DNA of 64,000 nucleotides from Traorella massiliensis. Its GTDB lineage: Bacteria; Bacillota_I; Bacilli_A; Erysipelotrichales; Erysipelotrichaceae. The translations under genes and the position numbers were made by a program. This document shows, in pieces, positions 31,935-40,775 of the stretch (positions are counted from its first letter, which is position 1; every line of letters begins with the position of its first letter). Below the pieces are notes generated by a model. It saw nothing but the letters and a program-made list of their open reading frames with translations, was not told the origin of the DNA and ran no database searches. The DNA is taken from assembly GCF_900104665.1 (NCBI RefSeq), contig NZ_LT629967.1:565624-629623 (forward strand), given 5' to 3'.

Positions 31935-33191
31935 ATGGCAATGAAAATCGTTCGGTTCAACTGTTGTGGTATGGATGTTCACAAAGACGTAATTGTCGCT
32001 ACTGTTGGAATTACCGATAGAAAGACCAACATTACGGAATACTTTCAACAATCCTTTTCCACTTTAAACTCGGATCTATATCGTTTAAAAGACTGGCTGA
32101 AATCTTATCATTGTTCTGAAGCCTGTATGGAATCTGCCGGCAAATACTGGATCCCTATTTTTAACATTCTTGAAGATGAGATCAATGTTTATTTAAATCA
32201 TCCCAAATATGTCAAAGCCATCAAAGGCAAGAAAACAGATAAGAAAGATTCCAAATGGATCTGTGATCTCTTCAAACACGACTTGATCAAATTCTCGTTC
32301 ATCCCTCCAAAAGAGATTCGAGAACTGCAAGAGATCGCGCGCTACCGATACAAGCTGGTCTGCATGCGTACTTCAGAACAAAATCGTTATCAGAACTGTA
32401 TGACTGTTTCCAATATCGGTTTAGCTTCTGTTGTCTCTGATCCTTTTAGCAAGACCGCTTCCAACATCATGGAAGAAGTCATGAAGGCCAATGTGATTGA
32501 CGATGACAAGATACTAAAGCTCATCCACAAAAACTGTAAGAACAAAGATAAGATATTAGACTCTCTTCATGGCTATCGCATCGAATCGGATCAACGATTC
32601 AAGCTAGAGAAATCTCTGGATCATATGGAATGTTTAGATCAGCTCATCGATTCATGCGAAGCGGAATTGATCAAACGTGCCTATCCTTTGCGCGATTCTT
32701 TCCAACACATCACACAAATTAAAGGGATCAGTGCTCTATCGGCCATTCTTGTCGTCTCTGAAATAGGAATTGATATGTCGCAGTTTGAATCCGATAAACA
32801 GCTTGTCTGTTGGGTCGGGTTTTCTCCTGCCAACAACGAAAGTGCCGGCATGAAAAAGTCGGTTCGTATCTCAAAAGCTGGACAATATCTCAAGCCACTG
32901 CTTGCCCGGTGTGCTTTATCGACCATCAAAGATAAGACATCTTATTTTGAAAGGAAATATTCCAATATCAAGAAACGCCGTGGTCATAAGAAAGCAATCA
33001 TTGCGATTGCACGCATGATGTTGGTCAGCATTTATCATATGATCCTTACAGGAGAAGAATTTAATCCATGTGACTATGAATCCTTTATGAATCCAAAAGC
33101 AAATGACAGCCATTCACTAACAGTTGAAAAAACATTAAACTTTTTGAAACAATCTGGTATTGATATTTTTTCTATTTCAGTCAACTTATAA
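31935..33191 (+). CDS. IS110-family transposase (DEDD recombinase)
   Basis: A 418-residue IS110-type recombinase. The N-terminal RuvC-like DEDD domain starts at GMDVHKDVIVATVGI (first Asp in MDVHKD). ACMESAGKYW supplies the Glu, and GKKTDKKDSKWICDLFKH the two Asp. The C-terminal Tnp (transposase_20) domain has QIKGISALSAILVVSEIG and WVGFSPANNESAGMKK, with the catalytic Ser expected in this stretch. Length is typical and no lesions were seen. Confidence 0.93.
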   Translation: MAMKIVRFNCCGMDVHKDVIVATVGITDRKTNITEYFQQSFSTLNSDLYRLKDWLKSYHCSEACMESAGKYWIPIFNILEDEINVYLNHPKYVKAIKGKKTDKKDSKWICDLFKHDLIKFSFIPPKEIRELQEIARYRYKLVCMRTSEQNRYQNCMTVSNIGLASVVSDPFSKTASNIMEEVMKANVIDDDKILKLIHKNCKNKDKILDSLHGYRIESDQRFKLEKSLDHMECLDQLIDSCEAELIKRAYPLRDSFQHITQIKGISALSAILVVSEIGIDMSQFESDKQLVCWVGFSPANNESAGMKKSVRISKAGQYLKPLLARCALSTIKDKTSYFERKYSNIKKRRGHKKAIIAIARMMLVSIYHMILTGEEFNPCDYESFMNPKANDSHSLTVEKTLNFLKQSGIDIFSISVNL

Positions 33192-33886
33192 AGTTTTTTT
33201 GATATTTTTTTCCTACTTGTTTTTAAGTCGTTTATTTTTCGTATTTTTATTCACACTTCTCCTTCCATAGAAATCAAAGCAGTTATTATTCTTAATTTAT
33301 ATATTGTAATGATTATAGAGAATTATAGAGAAAAAAATGATCCTGCTTTGATTATAATATTATTATATCATTTAATATATACGATTTATGTATATAAGAA
33401 AAATAGAGTGTGATCTATAAAAATCTGTGTTTCTTTGTAATTAAAGCCCAAACTAAGGCATTCTCAAATCCACATACGTCATTATACTGTCACTTAGTAT
33501 GTTTAGACAGTACCACTTTTGCTACTTAGCATATTATTATTTTAATCTCTCATTGGTCTTTCCTCTGCTAGACGATCTTTCTTTAGATTTGTACCTCTAT
33601 AGCACATTTGCTTTTAGTTTCCTCGTAACGGTAGTCATCCTATACAGGAAACGAATATTATCAATTTTAATACATTTCTCATAAGAAAACCCCATTTCAT
33701 TGCTATCTTCATCTATATAATACCTAAAATATAACTAAAATAAAGTCTATTTTTAATATGGTTTATATGATATAATATTTAATATCCCGTTTTCGACAGT
33801 TTTAAAGAAGCAGAAAGGCCCTAAGTCCTATATTTAAAAGGGATTTGGGGCCTTGAATGTATTTTAAAATGTTGTATATAAAGTCT
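33192..33886. other. AT-rich gap with IS debris, no convincing gene
   Basis: This 695-base gap lies between the IS110 transposase and the IS1634-like fragment. It holds the IS110 right end, a perfect 11-bp inverted repeat (33272/33353), and T/A-rich low-complexity DNA. A GC-richer hairpin (AAGGCCC...GGGCCTT, about 33815-33856) and GTTTTCGACAG at about 33789, which looks like an IS end, are also there. The open frame at 33499 has no ribosome site and a composition unlike protein. Confidence 0.5.
33272..33353. repeat. Perfect 11-bp inverted repeat, 60-base spacer
   Basis: AATCAAAGCAG (33272-33282) and CTGCTTTGATT (33343-33353) are exact complements around an AT-rich spacer. It could be the ends of a tiny non-autonomous element or a structured RNA. 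No duplication is seen at its flanks. Confidence 0.5.
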
Positions 33887-34246
33887 TTACCCGATCAATT
33901 TATCCAGGGTCGTTTTTAAATAATACTGGTGATCCAGCTTCAGCGGATAGATTTTCATGATGGCCTGCAATGTTCTGGAATCTGTATAAAGCGATTTATA
34001 TATGAATCCGTCAAAGTCTGTGACATTCATATTCTTCAATGTTTCTATGATCTGTCTTGTCGTAAAGTGTGTCCCGTTTCTGTCAAGCTGTACTTCCAGC
34101 AGACGGTAGATCAGCAGGGCTGTATAACAGAGCATGAAGTGAGCGATAATTCTCTCTTTCAGACGGTGATAATAGGGCCTGCTTACAAAATCGTTTTTTG
34201 TTATCCTGAAGCATTCCTCTATCCTGTACCTTTTGGAACTGATATT
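33887..34246 (-). pseudogene. 3' fragment of an IS1634/IS4-type transposase, cut by the IS3 element
   Basis: Reading from about 34246, the frame gives SSKRYRIEECFRITKNDF...RPYYHRLKERIIAHFMLCYTAL and ends KTTLDKLIG. The YRIEECFRITK stretch is the Y-R-E-K signature of IS4-superfamily DDE transposases, and the rest is the usual C-terminus. The N-terminal two thirds are absent; the frame enters the IS3 end. An 82-codon ORF from an internal ATG at 34135 is only the tail of this fragment. A terminator-like hairpin at 33815-33856 follows it. Confidence 0.75.
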
Positions 34247-34255
34247 GGTACTATG

Positions 34256-35218
34256 TCAAGAAAAAGTACCAGTTAAATTGATAGTTTTGTAATTTTGTAG
34301 TGATTGTATTTGACGATTGTAATATTCTTTTTCATATGAATCTGGACTCATGTATTGACAATGTCCATGTATTCTCACTGTGTTGTAAAATGTTTCTATG
34401 TATTCAAACACTAATCTCTTCGCTTGTTCATAATCCCATATTTTATATCTGTTTATCCACTCCCTTTTCAATAATGAATGAAATGATTCTATGCATGCAT
34501 TGTCCCATGGTGTCCCTTTTTTTGAATAACTTCTCTTTAAATCTTTAGTTAATTCTCTGTATTCCTCACATGTAAACTGTATGCCGCAATCACTATGTAT
34601 GACCAGTGGATGATTCACATTTCGCCGCTTCTTGGCTCTTTTAATGACTTCCAAAACTGATGAGGCTTTCATGTCCTTTGTAAGCACCCATGCTATGATC
34701 TTTCTTGAATACAGATCCATGATGCTCGTTAAATAGACAAAACCATCTGTATATGTCCATATATACGTGATGTCTGTACACCATGCTGCATCCGGCTTTT
34801 CAGGATTGAAATCCCTTTTGAGGATATTCTTGAGTTTGCTGCTGAAATCTTTTGATATCGTTGTTTTTGTTTTGGGCTTGATGTAGCACGCTTTTATGCC
34901 CATTTCATGCATATAATTGGTTACTGTCTTCTGTGATATTTTTAGTCCTTTTTGTCGGAGAATATATGTTATTTTTGGTGCTCCATAGACTTCCTTGCTT
35001 GTTTCATAAATTCCCCTGATCATCTTCTTGATTTTCTCCTTATTGCTCTGTTGCTTTGATTTCTTTCGATGGAGCCAGCTGGTCAAGCCACTTCGTGATA
35101 TGCCGATAATCCTACATACTGACCTTATTGAAATGCCTCTTATTCCTATATTTTGTTCAACATATTCCTTTACTGCCTGATAGATGGCAGCTACTGGCTG
35201 TTGAGAATGTTCATAGCT
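34256..35218 (-). CDS. IS3-family transposase OrfB, made by -1 frameshift from orfA
   Basis: The frame is open from the A7 run in orfA (35224-35218) to 34256, about 320 residues. An HTH_21-type N-terminus (IYQAVKEYVEQNIGIRGISI, then VCRIIGISRSGLTSWLHRK) is followed by a DDE integrase core. The core shows DITYIWTYTDGFVYL with the first Asp, HSDCGIQFTCEEY with the second, and DNACIESFHSLLKRE with the Glu. There is no ATG with a ribosome site upstream of the HTH part, so a fused OrfAB through -1 frameshifting is the probable active protein, as in other IS3 elements. Confidence 0.88.
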   Translation of the reverse strand, partial: SYEHSQQPVAAIYQAVKEYVEQNIGIRGISIRSVCRIIGISRSGLTSWLHRKKSKQQSNKEKIKKMIRGIYETSKEVYGAPKITYILRQKGLKISQKTVTNYMHEMGIKACYIKPKTKTTISKDFSSKLKNILKRDFNPEKPDAAWCTDITYIWTYTDGFVYLTSIMDLYSRKIIAWVLTKDMKASSVLEVIKRAKKRRNVNHPLVIHSDCGIQFTCEEYRELTKDLKRSYSKKGTPWDNACIESFHSLLKREWINRYKIWDYEQAKRLVFEYIETFYNTVRIHGHCQYMSPDSYEKEYYNRQIQSLQNYKTINLTGTFS

Positions 35219-35502
35219 TTTTTTAATATTTCAACAGCATCCTTAAGGTCTCTGTTTTCTTTTTTCAGACGTGCAATTTCCTTAGCTTCATCACTCGAAA
35301 AATTGCCAGAGCCCCTAAAAACATTCGATTTATCATCGGTTGAAGCATATTCATTCACCCATCTGTAAAGAGAACTTGTAGATATTCCAAGATTTGATGC
35401 CACCTCTTCACAGGTTAAATCAGGATGTTCTTCTTTGTATTTGACTGCATTTATTTTAAATTCTTTATCAATGACTTTCTTTTTACTGCTCATAGTATTC
35501 AA
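35191..35502 (-). CDS. IS3-family OrfA (helix-turn-helix protein)
   Basis: A 103-residue DNA-binding protein. A transposase_8-type HTH (EFKINAVKYKEEHPDLTCEE, VASNLGISTSSLYRWVNEY) is followed by a leucine-zipper-like coiled coil (IARLKKENRDLKDAVEILKKAMNIL). The 3' end contains A AAA AAA G, the site where ribosomes can slip to the orfB frame. Confidence 0.9.
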   Translation of the reverse strand: MNTMSSKKKVIDKEFKINAVKYKEEHPDLTCEEVASNLGISTSSLYRWVNEYASTDDKSNVFRGSGNFSSDEAKEIARLKKENRDLKDAVEILKKAMNILNSQ

Positions 35503-35647
35503 AACCTCTTTTCAATTTTATAAACAATATCTGTATATCTTTCTCGCAATAAAGATAGTCTTTTCTTTATTAAAAATCAAGATTGATCTTTGGAGAATTT
35601 CTCAGTTTAACTGGCCCTAAATTAATACTAGCACTAAACTGTACGGG

Positions 35648-36349
35648 ATGACAGTAGAGAAGGATTTATTCAATACAGGAAAAAAAGAATATGTGCATGT
35701 ATATTATAATGGAATAGAAGCGGAGAAAGAAAAGATTACGATCAATAACAGATTCAATAAGATGGATGAGGAGTTAGAGAAGAAGAAAGAGAAAAAGATA
35801 AAGAAAGCAGAAGATGTGAAAAGCTATGAGAAATATTATCGATTGGGATTTGATGAGAATGGATACTTCATGAATTATCAAAGAAAAGATAACGAAATCA
35901 TGAAGCTGATAAATAAAGCGGGATATTTTGCGATAGTGACGTCAAAAAAGATGAGTGCAGAAGAAGCGCTGGAAACATATCGGGATAGGGATGCGGTGGA
36001 AAAGATATTCAGGATGGAAAAGACATATTTAGGGAATGATGTATTCAGAGTACATTCGGAAGAGAAACTTGAAAGCAAAGTGTTCGTATCATTCATAGCA
36101 TTGATTATCAGGAATGAGATTTATCAGTCATTAAAGGAATTGTATAAAACGAATAGAAAAGAGTACACAGTACCGAAAGTATTGAAAGATTATGAACGGC
36201 TGGGAGTAACTAAATTAGCGGATGAGAAATATCATATAAGATATCGACTGACAAATAAGCAAAAGAAGATATTAAAGGCACTGGGAGCAACAGAAGAAGA
36301 ATACAGGAAGTTTGTAAATGAACAAATGGATATGTTAGTTAATAATTAA
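35648..36349 (+). pseudogene. 3' part of an IS4/IS1634-type transposase
   Basis: The 233-codon open frame holds only the C-terminal half of a DDE transposase. YRDRDAVEKIFRMEK is the Y-(2)-R-(3)-E-(6)-K signature with the catalytic Glu, followed by SKVFVSFIALIIRNEIY. The N-terminal DD part is missing and the frame runs upstream to the IS3 end without a ribosome site. It is opposite in orientation to the fragment at 33887 and different in sequence, so it comes from another element. A hairpin overlaps its stop. Confidence 0.8.
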
Positions 36350-36361
36350 CATATCCATTTT
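36324..36361 (+). terminator. Hairpin overlapping the stop of the transposase fragment
   Basis: AAATGGATATGTTA (36324-36337) pairs with TAACATATCCATTT (36347-36360). The 14-bp stem covers the stop codon, and a T-rich tail follows. Confidence 0.7.
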
Positions 36362-36463
36362 ATATAGATGTATAATTTTTTGAGAAGTTGACGTTAAATA
36401 CAGGATGGTGATAAAAAAATAATAGAATTATTGTAAGCAGGAGCTTAAAAACAGGTAAAAACT

Positions 36464-36477
36464 GGTAAGCGTTTTCA
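36464..36477 (+). promoter_or_regulatory. Candidate CcpA cre site upstream of glgC
   Basis: GGTAAGCGTTTTCA fits the cre consensus TGNAANCGNWNNCA with one mismatch at the first base. Its centre is about 60 bases before the predicted glgC start, a position where CcpA activates (as at B. subtilis ackA). Confidence 0.5.
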
Positions 36478-36495
36478 TTTTTTTACTCAAAGTAG

Positions 36496-36524
36496 TAGAT
36501 ATTTTGTGAAAAAGTATTTATAAT
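36496..36524 (+). promoter_or_regulatory. glgC promoter candidate
   Basis: A perfect TATAAT at 36519-36524 with a weak TAGATA at 36496-36501 (17-base spacer). An AGGGGGT ribosome site precedes ATG 36557. The poor -35 would fit dependence on an activator. Confidence 0.5.
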
Positions 36525-36556
36525 AGAGATATAGAAATACCAGGGGGTTATAATTT

Positions 36557-37684
36557 ATGAAACAACAAATGTTGGCAATGATTCTTGCTGGTGGACGTGG
36601 TACACGTCTGGAAGCATTGACAAAAAAAGTTGCAAAACCAGCAGTTCATTTTGGTGGAAAATATCGCATTATTGATTTTCCACTCAGTAACTGCGCCAAT
36701 TCTGGAATCAATATCGTAGGTGTATTGACCCAGTATGAATCTATTCAATTGAATTCTTATGTTGCTGGAGGCGGACATTGGGGCCTAGATGCGAAGGATA
36801 GCGGTGTTTTTGTATTACCGCCTCGTGAAAAAGCAGATACAGAGTTTAATGTATATCGAGGAACAGCTGATGCAATCACCCAGAATATTGATTTTATTGA
36901 TTCTTATGATCCGGAGTATGTGCTGATTCTTTCTGGAGATCACATTTACAAGATGAATTACGCTAAGATGCTTGCTCATCATAAGGAGAATAATGCAGAC
37001 TGTACAATTGCAGTATTGCCGGTTCCTATGAAAGAAGCAAGTCGTTTTGGTATCATGAATACGGATGAGAATGGTCAGATTATTGAATTTGAAGAAAAGC
37101 CAAAGGAACCAAAGAGCAATTTGGCTTCTATGGGTATTTATATATTTAACTGGAAATTGCTTCGAAAATTATTGAATGATGATGATAAAAATCCAGATTC
37201 TCATCATGATTTTGGAAAAGATATTATACCGACGATGTTAAATGATGGTAAACGTTTATGGTCATGGCGCTTTGAAGGTTATTGGAAAGATGTTGGAACG
37301 ATTTCTTCATTATGGGAAGCTAATATGGATCTGTTGTATCGGTCTAAAGAGTTAGATCTTCAAGATCAAAGCTGGAAAATTTATACGCAGGATAAGAGTG
37401 CAGTTCCGCAGTATGTGGGCGATCATGGAGATATTATCAATTCATTTATTGATCAAGGCTGCGTAATCGATGGTAAAGTGGATGGCTCAGTAGTATCTAC
37501 AAATGTAAAAATCGGTAAGGACGCTCTTGTAAAGGACTCTGTAGTGCTTCCAGACTGTCAAATTGGTGAAGGTGCTGTATTGCATCGTGTTATAGTCGCA
37601 AATGGTATTAAGATAGCGCCAAATGCAGTCGTTGGCGATCCAAACAGCGAACTAATTGAATTGGTTTCCAAGAATGTGAGGTAA
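36557..37684 (+). CDS. glgC: Glucose-1-phosphate adenylyltransferase, catalytic subunit
   Basis: A 375-residue enzyme making ADP-glucose from glucose-1-phosphate and ATP, the committed step of glycogen synthesis. The N-terminal nucleotidyltransferase motif is [16 protein letters not shown], followed by [24 protein letters not shown] supplies metal-binding Asp. The C-terminal part is a left-handed beta-helix ([20 protein letters not shown]). It is followed by glgD after 5 bases, and Firmicutes GlgC works with GlgD as a heterotetramer. Confidence 0.96.
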   Translation: MKQQMLAMILAGGRGTRLEALTKKVAKPAVHFGGKYRIIDFPLSNCANSGINIVGVLTQYESIQLNSYVAGGGHWGLDAKDSGVFVLPPREKADTEFNVYRGTADAITQNIDFIDSYDPEYVLILSGDHIYKMNYAKMLAHHKENNADCTIAVLPVPMKEASRFGIMNTDENGQIIEFEEKPKEPKSNLASMGIYIFNWKLLRKLLNDDDKNPDSHHDFGKDIIPTMLNDGKRLWSWRFEGYWKDVGTISSLWEANMDLLYRSKELDLQDQSWKIYTQDKSAVPQYVGDHGDIINSFIDQGCVIDGKVDGSVVSTNVKIGKDALVKDSVVLPDCQIGEGAVLHRVIVANGIKIAPNAVVGDPNSELIELVSKNVR

Positions 37685-37689
37685 TAAAT

Positions 37690-38805
37690 ATGTGTAATGC
37701 ACTTGGTATTGTTAATTTTCCGGGATCGAATGTCCGGGTAAAAGGGATGCATGATTATCGTCCTATTGCAGCATTTTCATTTTTAGGACGGTATCGTATG
37801 ATTGACTTTCCTTTGTCAAATATGACAAATTCAGAAATTGAAGAAATTCAGATTTATTTGAAAAATCGTCCTCGTTCTGTATTTTCACATGTAGGTACTG
37901 GACGTCATTACAATATTAATTCAAAGCGTGGCGGTATAAGTATTTTATATGGTGAAAATTCTCCGGAATCAGAGTTCTACAATACTGATATAGCTAGTTT
38001 TAAAGCGAATATGCGAACAATTGCGAAATCAACAAAGGATTATGTTGTAATTGCTCCTAGTTATATGTTGTATTCGATGAATTATGATACCTTATTGAAA
38101 AAACATCTTGAAAGTGGAGCAGATATCACGGTTGTTTATAAGTCAGTAGATGATGCAAAGACACGTTTTATAGATTGTGATACATTAAATTTAAATAAAC
38201 AGAAAGGTATTTTGTCTTTTGGAAAAAATCGTGGTAACTATAAGACCCGTAATATTTCTATGGAAACCTATGTATTATCTAAAAATTTATTTATGCAGTT
38301 AGTAGATGATGCATTAAAGGAAAGTTCGCTTTATTGGTTTACAGATATCTTAAATGAGAAATGTGAAGAATTAGATATTCGTGGATATCAGTATCGTGGT
38401 TTTTTGGTAGCTATCACAGATCTAACAAGTTATTATGAAGCTAATATGGAGCTGATTGATCCAGAAGTAGCTGTTGAGCTATTTAAAGAAGATTGGCCGA
38501 TTTATACACGTACTAATGATTCTGCACCAACAAAATATACAGAAAATGCGAAAGTACGCCGTTGTGTGATTTCTAATGGATGTATGATTGATGGTGAAGT
38601 AGAAAATTCAATCATTGGACGAGGCTGCGTCGTAAAAAAGGGTGCAGTAGTCAAGAATGCTGTTATTTGTCCAAACACAGTTATTGGTGAAGACGTTTAT
38701 TTAAATAATATCGTTGTAGATAAAGAAGCAAATATTTCACGAGTAAAGAATGTACAAGGTGTCTGTGGATCACCGGCATATGTAAGAAAGGGAGACCGTA
38801 TTTAA
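37690..38805 (+). CDS. glgD: Glucose-1-phosphate adenylyltransferase, regulatory subunit GlgD
   Basis: A 371-residue GlgC homologue. It lacks the intact GGxGTRL nucleotide loop (starts MCNALGIVNFPGSNVRVKGM), which is typical for the modulatory GlgD subunit. It keeps the SFLGRYRMIDFPLSNM stretch and the C-terminal beta-helix. With GlgC it makes ADP-glucose at higher rate. The last base of its stop is the first base of the glgA ATG. Confidence 0.95.
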   Translation: MCNALGIVNFPGSNVRVKGMHDYRPIAAFSFLGRYRMIDFPLSNMTNSEIEEIQIYLKNRPRSVFSHVGTGRHYNINSKRGGISILYGENSPESEFYNTDIASFKANMRTIAKSTKDYVVIAPSYMLYSMNYDTLLKKHLESGADITVVYKSVDDAKTRFIDCDTLNLNKQKGILSFGKNRGNYKTRNISMETYVLSKNLFMQLVDDALKESSLYWFTDILNEKCEELDIRGYQYRGFLVAITDLTSYYEANMELIDPEVAVELFKEDWPIYTRTNDSAPTKYTENAKVRRCVISNGCMIDGEVENSIIGRGCVVKKGAVVKNAVICPNTVIGEDVYLNNIVVDKEANISRVKNVQGVCGSPAYVRKGDRI

Positions 38806-40247
38806 TGGAAAGAATTTTAATGGTTGCTGCCGAAGGATTGCCTTTTATTAAAAGCGGAGGCTTGGCAGATGTGATTGGGTCATTACCAAATGAGTTTAAA
38901 GCTCGTGGATATGATGTTAGAGTAGTCATGCCTTTATATAAAAAAATTGCTATTAACTGGCATGATAAGTTTACTTATTTGAGAACTTATACTGTAAATA
39001 TTAATTATGAAGAAACACAGGTAAATCTTTTCTATTATATCTATCATGATGTTACTTATTATTTTATTGAACATCAGGGATATTTTGAAAGAGAAGCTAT
39101 GTATGGGTATGATGATGATGGTGAAAGATTTGCATTTTTCCAGAAAGCGGTTTTGGAAATGTTGAATCAGATTGATTATTTTCCTGAAATCATGCATTGT
39201 CATGATTGGCACACAGGTATGATTGCAGCTATGTGCAAGGAAAATTTTAATCACGATTATCGCTATCGTGGCATCAAGCATGTATATACAATTCATAATC
39301 TCGCTTACCAAGGCAATTTTGGTGCAGATATGCTGGAATCCTGTCTAGGGTTAGGCAATTATGTGTTTGATAATGGTAATGTTAGATTTGATGGCGGTAT
39401 CAGCTTTATGAAAGCAGGTATTGTATATTCTGATAAAATCACGACTGTTTCACCAAGTTATGCACAAGAAATTAAGACAACACAGTTTGGTGAGAGAATG
39501 GATGCAGTACTAAGATTCAGAGAAGCTGATTTGTGTGGTGTCGTCAATGGTATCGACACGAATATGTGGAATCCTGAAACTGATTCCTTGATTACCAAAA
39601 ACTATACATTTAAGACTTATAAAAAAGGAAAAGCTGAAAATAAGAAGGCTTTGCAGGAAAAACTGGGACTCAATGTTGATGAAAATGTCATGATGATTTC
39701 CCTGGTTTCAAGATTGACATGGCAGAAAGGTATCTATTTGATCATTGAACAGTTGTTTAATATCTGTAACCAGCCAATTCAATTAGTGATACTGGGAAGT
39801 GGTGAAGCAGGACTTGAAGAAAAGCTTAGAGAAGCTGAATGGGGAAATAGAGGTAAGGTTTGTTTCTATTGTGGCTATAATGAAGCCTTATCGCATGAAA
39901 TCTATGCTGCCAGCGATCTCTTCCTGATGCCTTCACTGTTTGAGCCATGTGGTATTTCACAGCTTATCTCCATGCGTTATGGAACATTGCCGCTTGTAAG
40001 AGAAACGGGTGGATTAAGAGATACGGTACAACCTTATAATCAATATACACAAGAAGGCTGTGGATTTAGTTTTGCTAACTACAATTCCAATGATATGATG
40101 CATGTATTGTGGGAAGCCATCGATCTTTACTATAATAATTCAGCTGCATGGAAAGGTATTGTGAAGAATGCCATGGAAAAAGATGTTTCATGGGCTCAAA
40201 GCGCAGAATTCTATTTAGGTATCTATAGAGAACTCTGTGGTGAATAG
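38805..40247 (+). CDS. glgA: Glycogen synthase (ADP-glucose, GT5)
   Basis: A 480-residue GT5 glycogen synthase that adds glucose from ADP-glucose to glycogen. The donor-binding motif KSGGLADVIGSLP lies near residue 14. HDWHTGMIAA and the C-terminal STRLTWQKG-like SRLTWQKGIYLI are present. The E-x7-E region is LFEPCGISQLISMRYG. It closes the glgCDA operon, overlapping glgD by one base; branching enzyme and phosphorylase genes are not in the window. Confidence 0.96.
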   Translation: MERILMVAAEGLPFIKSGGLADVIGSLPNEFKARGYDVRVVMPLYKKIAINWHDKFTYLRTYTVNINYEETQVNLFYYIYHDVTYYFIEHQGYFEREAMYGYDDDGERFAFFQKAVLEMLNQIDYFPEIMHCHDWHTGMIAAMCKENFNHDYRYRGIKHVYTIHNLAYQGNFGADMLESCLGLGNYVFDNGNVRFDGGISFMKAGIVYSDKITTVSPSYAQEIKTTQFGERMDAVLRFREADLCGVVNGIDTNMWNPETDSLITKNYTFKTYKKGKAENKKALQEKLGLNVDENVMMISLVSRLTWQKGIYLIIEQLFNICNQPIQLVILGSGEAGLEEKLREAEWGNRGKVCFYCGYNEALSHEIYAASDLFLMPSLFEPCGISQLISMRYGTLPLVRETGGLRDTVQPYNQYTQEGCGFSFANYNSNDMMHVLWEAIDLYYNNSAAWKGIVKNAMEKDVSWAQSAEFYLGIYRELCGE

Positions 40248-40252
40248 TTAAG

Positions 40253-40278
40253 AAAAGCACTGGTGACAGTGCTTTTTT
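40253..40278 (+). terminator. glgCDA terminator
   Basis: AAGCACTG (40255-40262) and CAGTGCTT (40267-40274) pair around a GTGA loop, followed by T residues. Confidence 0.85.
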
Positions 40279-40292
40279 AGAAAGGGGATTTC

Positions 40293-40367
40293 ATGTACCA
40301 AATTTATAGTGAAAACGAAAAAAAGAAATTAGGACAGTTCTTTAGTTATTTAAGAATAAAAAAATGA
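40293..40367 (+). CDS. 24-residue ORF between two terminators
   Basis: ATG 40293 is preceded by AAAGGGGATTTC, a good ribosome site, and encodes 24 residues rich in Lys and Tyr (MYQIYSENEKKKLGQFF...). The stop TGA is the first part of the next terminator stem. The tight fit of ribosome site, ORF and hairpin makes a translated peptide or a leader plausible. The function is unknown. Confidence 0.4.
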   Translation: MYQIYSENEKKKLGQFFSYLRIKK

Positions 40368-40385
40368 CGCAAGCGTCATTTTTTT
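40365..40385 (+). terminator. Terminator after the 24-residue ORF
   Basis: TGACGC (40365-40370) pairs with GCGTCA (40373-40378) around AA, extended by A/T pairs and followed by a T-run. Confidence 0.75.
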
Positions 40386-40433
40386 ATAAAGCCCTTACAA
40401 AGTGTGGTAAAATATAAATGGAAGGATAAGAAT

Positions 40434-40556
40434 ATGAAAAAATTATTACTTATTTTACTGGCAGCATTTGTATTAGGAGCTGGATTTATTTATAAGTCTA
40501 CTCCATACCAAAATCAATCAATATGTCCGGGACCCTTGTGTGGTAATGGAGAATGA
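40434..40556 (+). CDS. 40-residue secreted peptide candidate with CxxxxC
   Basis: ATG 40434 follows GGAAGGATAAGAAT and encodes 40 residues. MKKLLLILLAAFVLGAGFIY is a clear signal or anchor helix. The remainder, about 20 residues, ends in SICPGPLCGNGE with two Cys five apart, suited to a small disulphide or thioether ring. A -10-like TGGTAAAAT lies just upstream, and the same leader sequence recurs near 41,494. The size, helix and Cys pair fit a signalling or bacteriocin-like peptide. No exporter or receptor gene is beside it. Confidence 0.5.
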   Translation: MKKLLLILLAAFVLGAGFIYKSTPYQNQSICPGPLCGNGE

Positions 40557-40605
40557 TTCAAAATAGTAATTTGATTACTATAAATGAAAAGGTGGTGTTA
40601 GTAAA

Positions 40606-40756
40606 ATGAAAAAGTATTATGAAAGGGAAGATAGACTTATCTTGAGTATATAATGAATTAAAATATCATTATTTAATTTTATCTAATGAAAATCTACAAT
40701 ATATTCTATTTTTACAATTATTTAAACCTATGAATATTTTTATTCGTTTTGCGTAA
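40606..40756 (+). pseudogene. Tiny ORF, copy 1 (MKKYYERE type), frame broken after 15 codons
   Basis: ATG 40606, with GGTGGTG upstream, encodes MKKYYEREDRLILSI then TAA (40651-40653). In the +1 frame reading continues from AAT (40652) for 34 more codons (NELKYHYLILSNENL...) to a TAA at 40754-40756. The first part is nearly the same as the ORF at 41538, which breaks at the matching point. It is a decayed duplicate or a recoded small gene. Confidence 0.4.
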
Positions 40757-40775
40757 ATAAGAAATGGAGGAAATT

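Larger units (their letters stand above)
31690..33210 (+). mobile_element. IS110-family insertion sequence (boundaries approximate)
   Basis: It consists of one complete transposase gene (31935-33191) with about 240 bases of structured, non-coding DNA upstream and a short downstream end. IS110 elements lack long terminal inverted repeats and make no clear target duplication, so the ends cannot be set from sequence alone. The transposase is intact, so the element may be active. Confidence 0.75.
34246..35636 (-). mobile_element. IS3-family insertion sequence (ends approximate)
   Basis: Contains orfA and orfB of an IS3-type element in the minus direction. The outer ends share a subterminal inverted repeat CCAGTTAAA(T/C)TGA, near 34260-34272 and, in reverse, near 35602-35614. 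Both flanks are IS4-type transposase fragments. No target duplication was detected at the assumed ends. The element appears complete and able to make its fused transposase. Confidence 0.75.

Noticed and set aside
33499-33684. 61-codon ORF in the IS gap
   Set aside because: Low-complexity Tyr/Leu/Phe-rich product, no ribosome site; likely chance in AT-rich debris.
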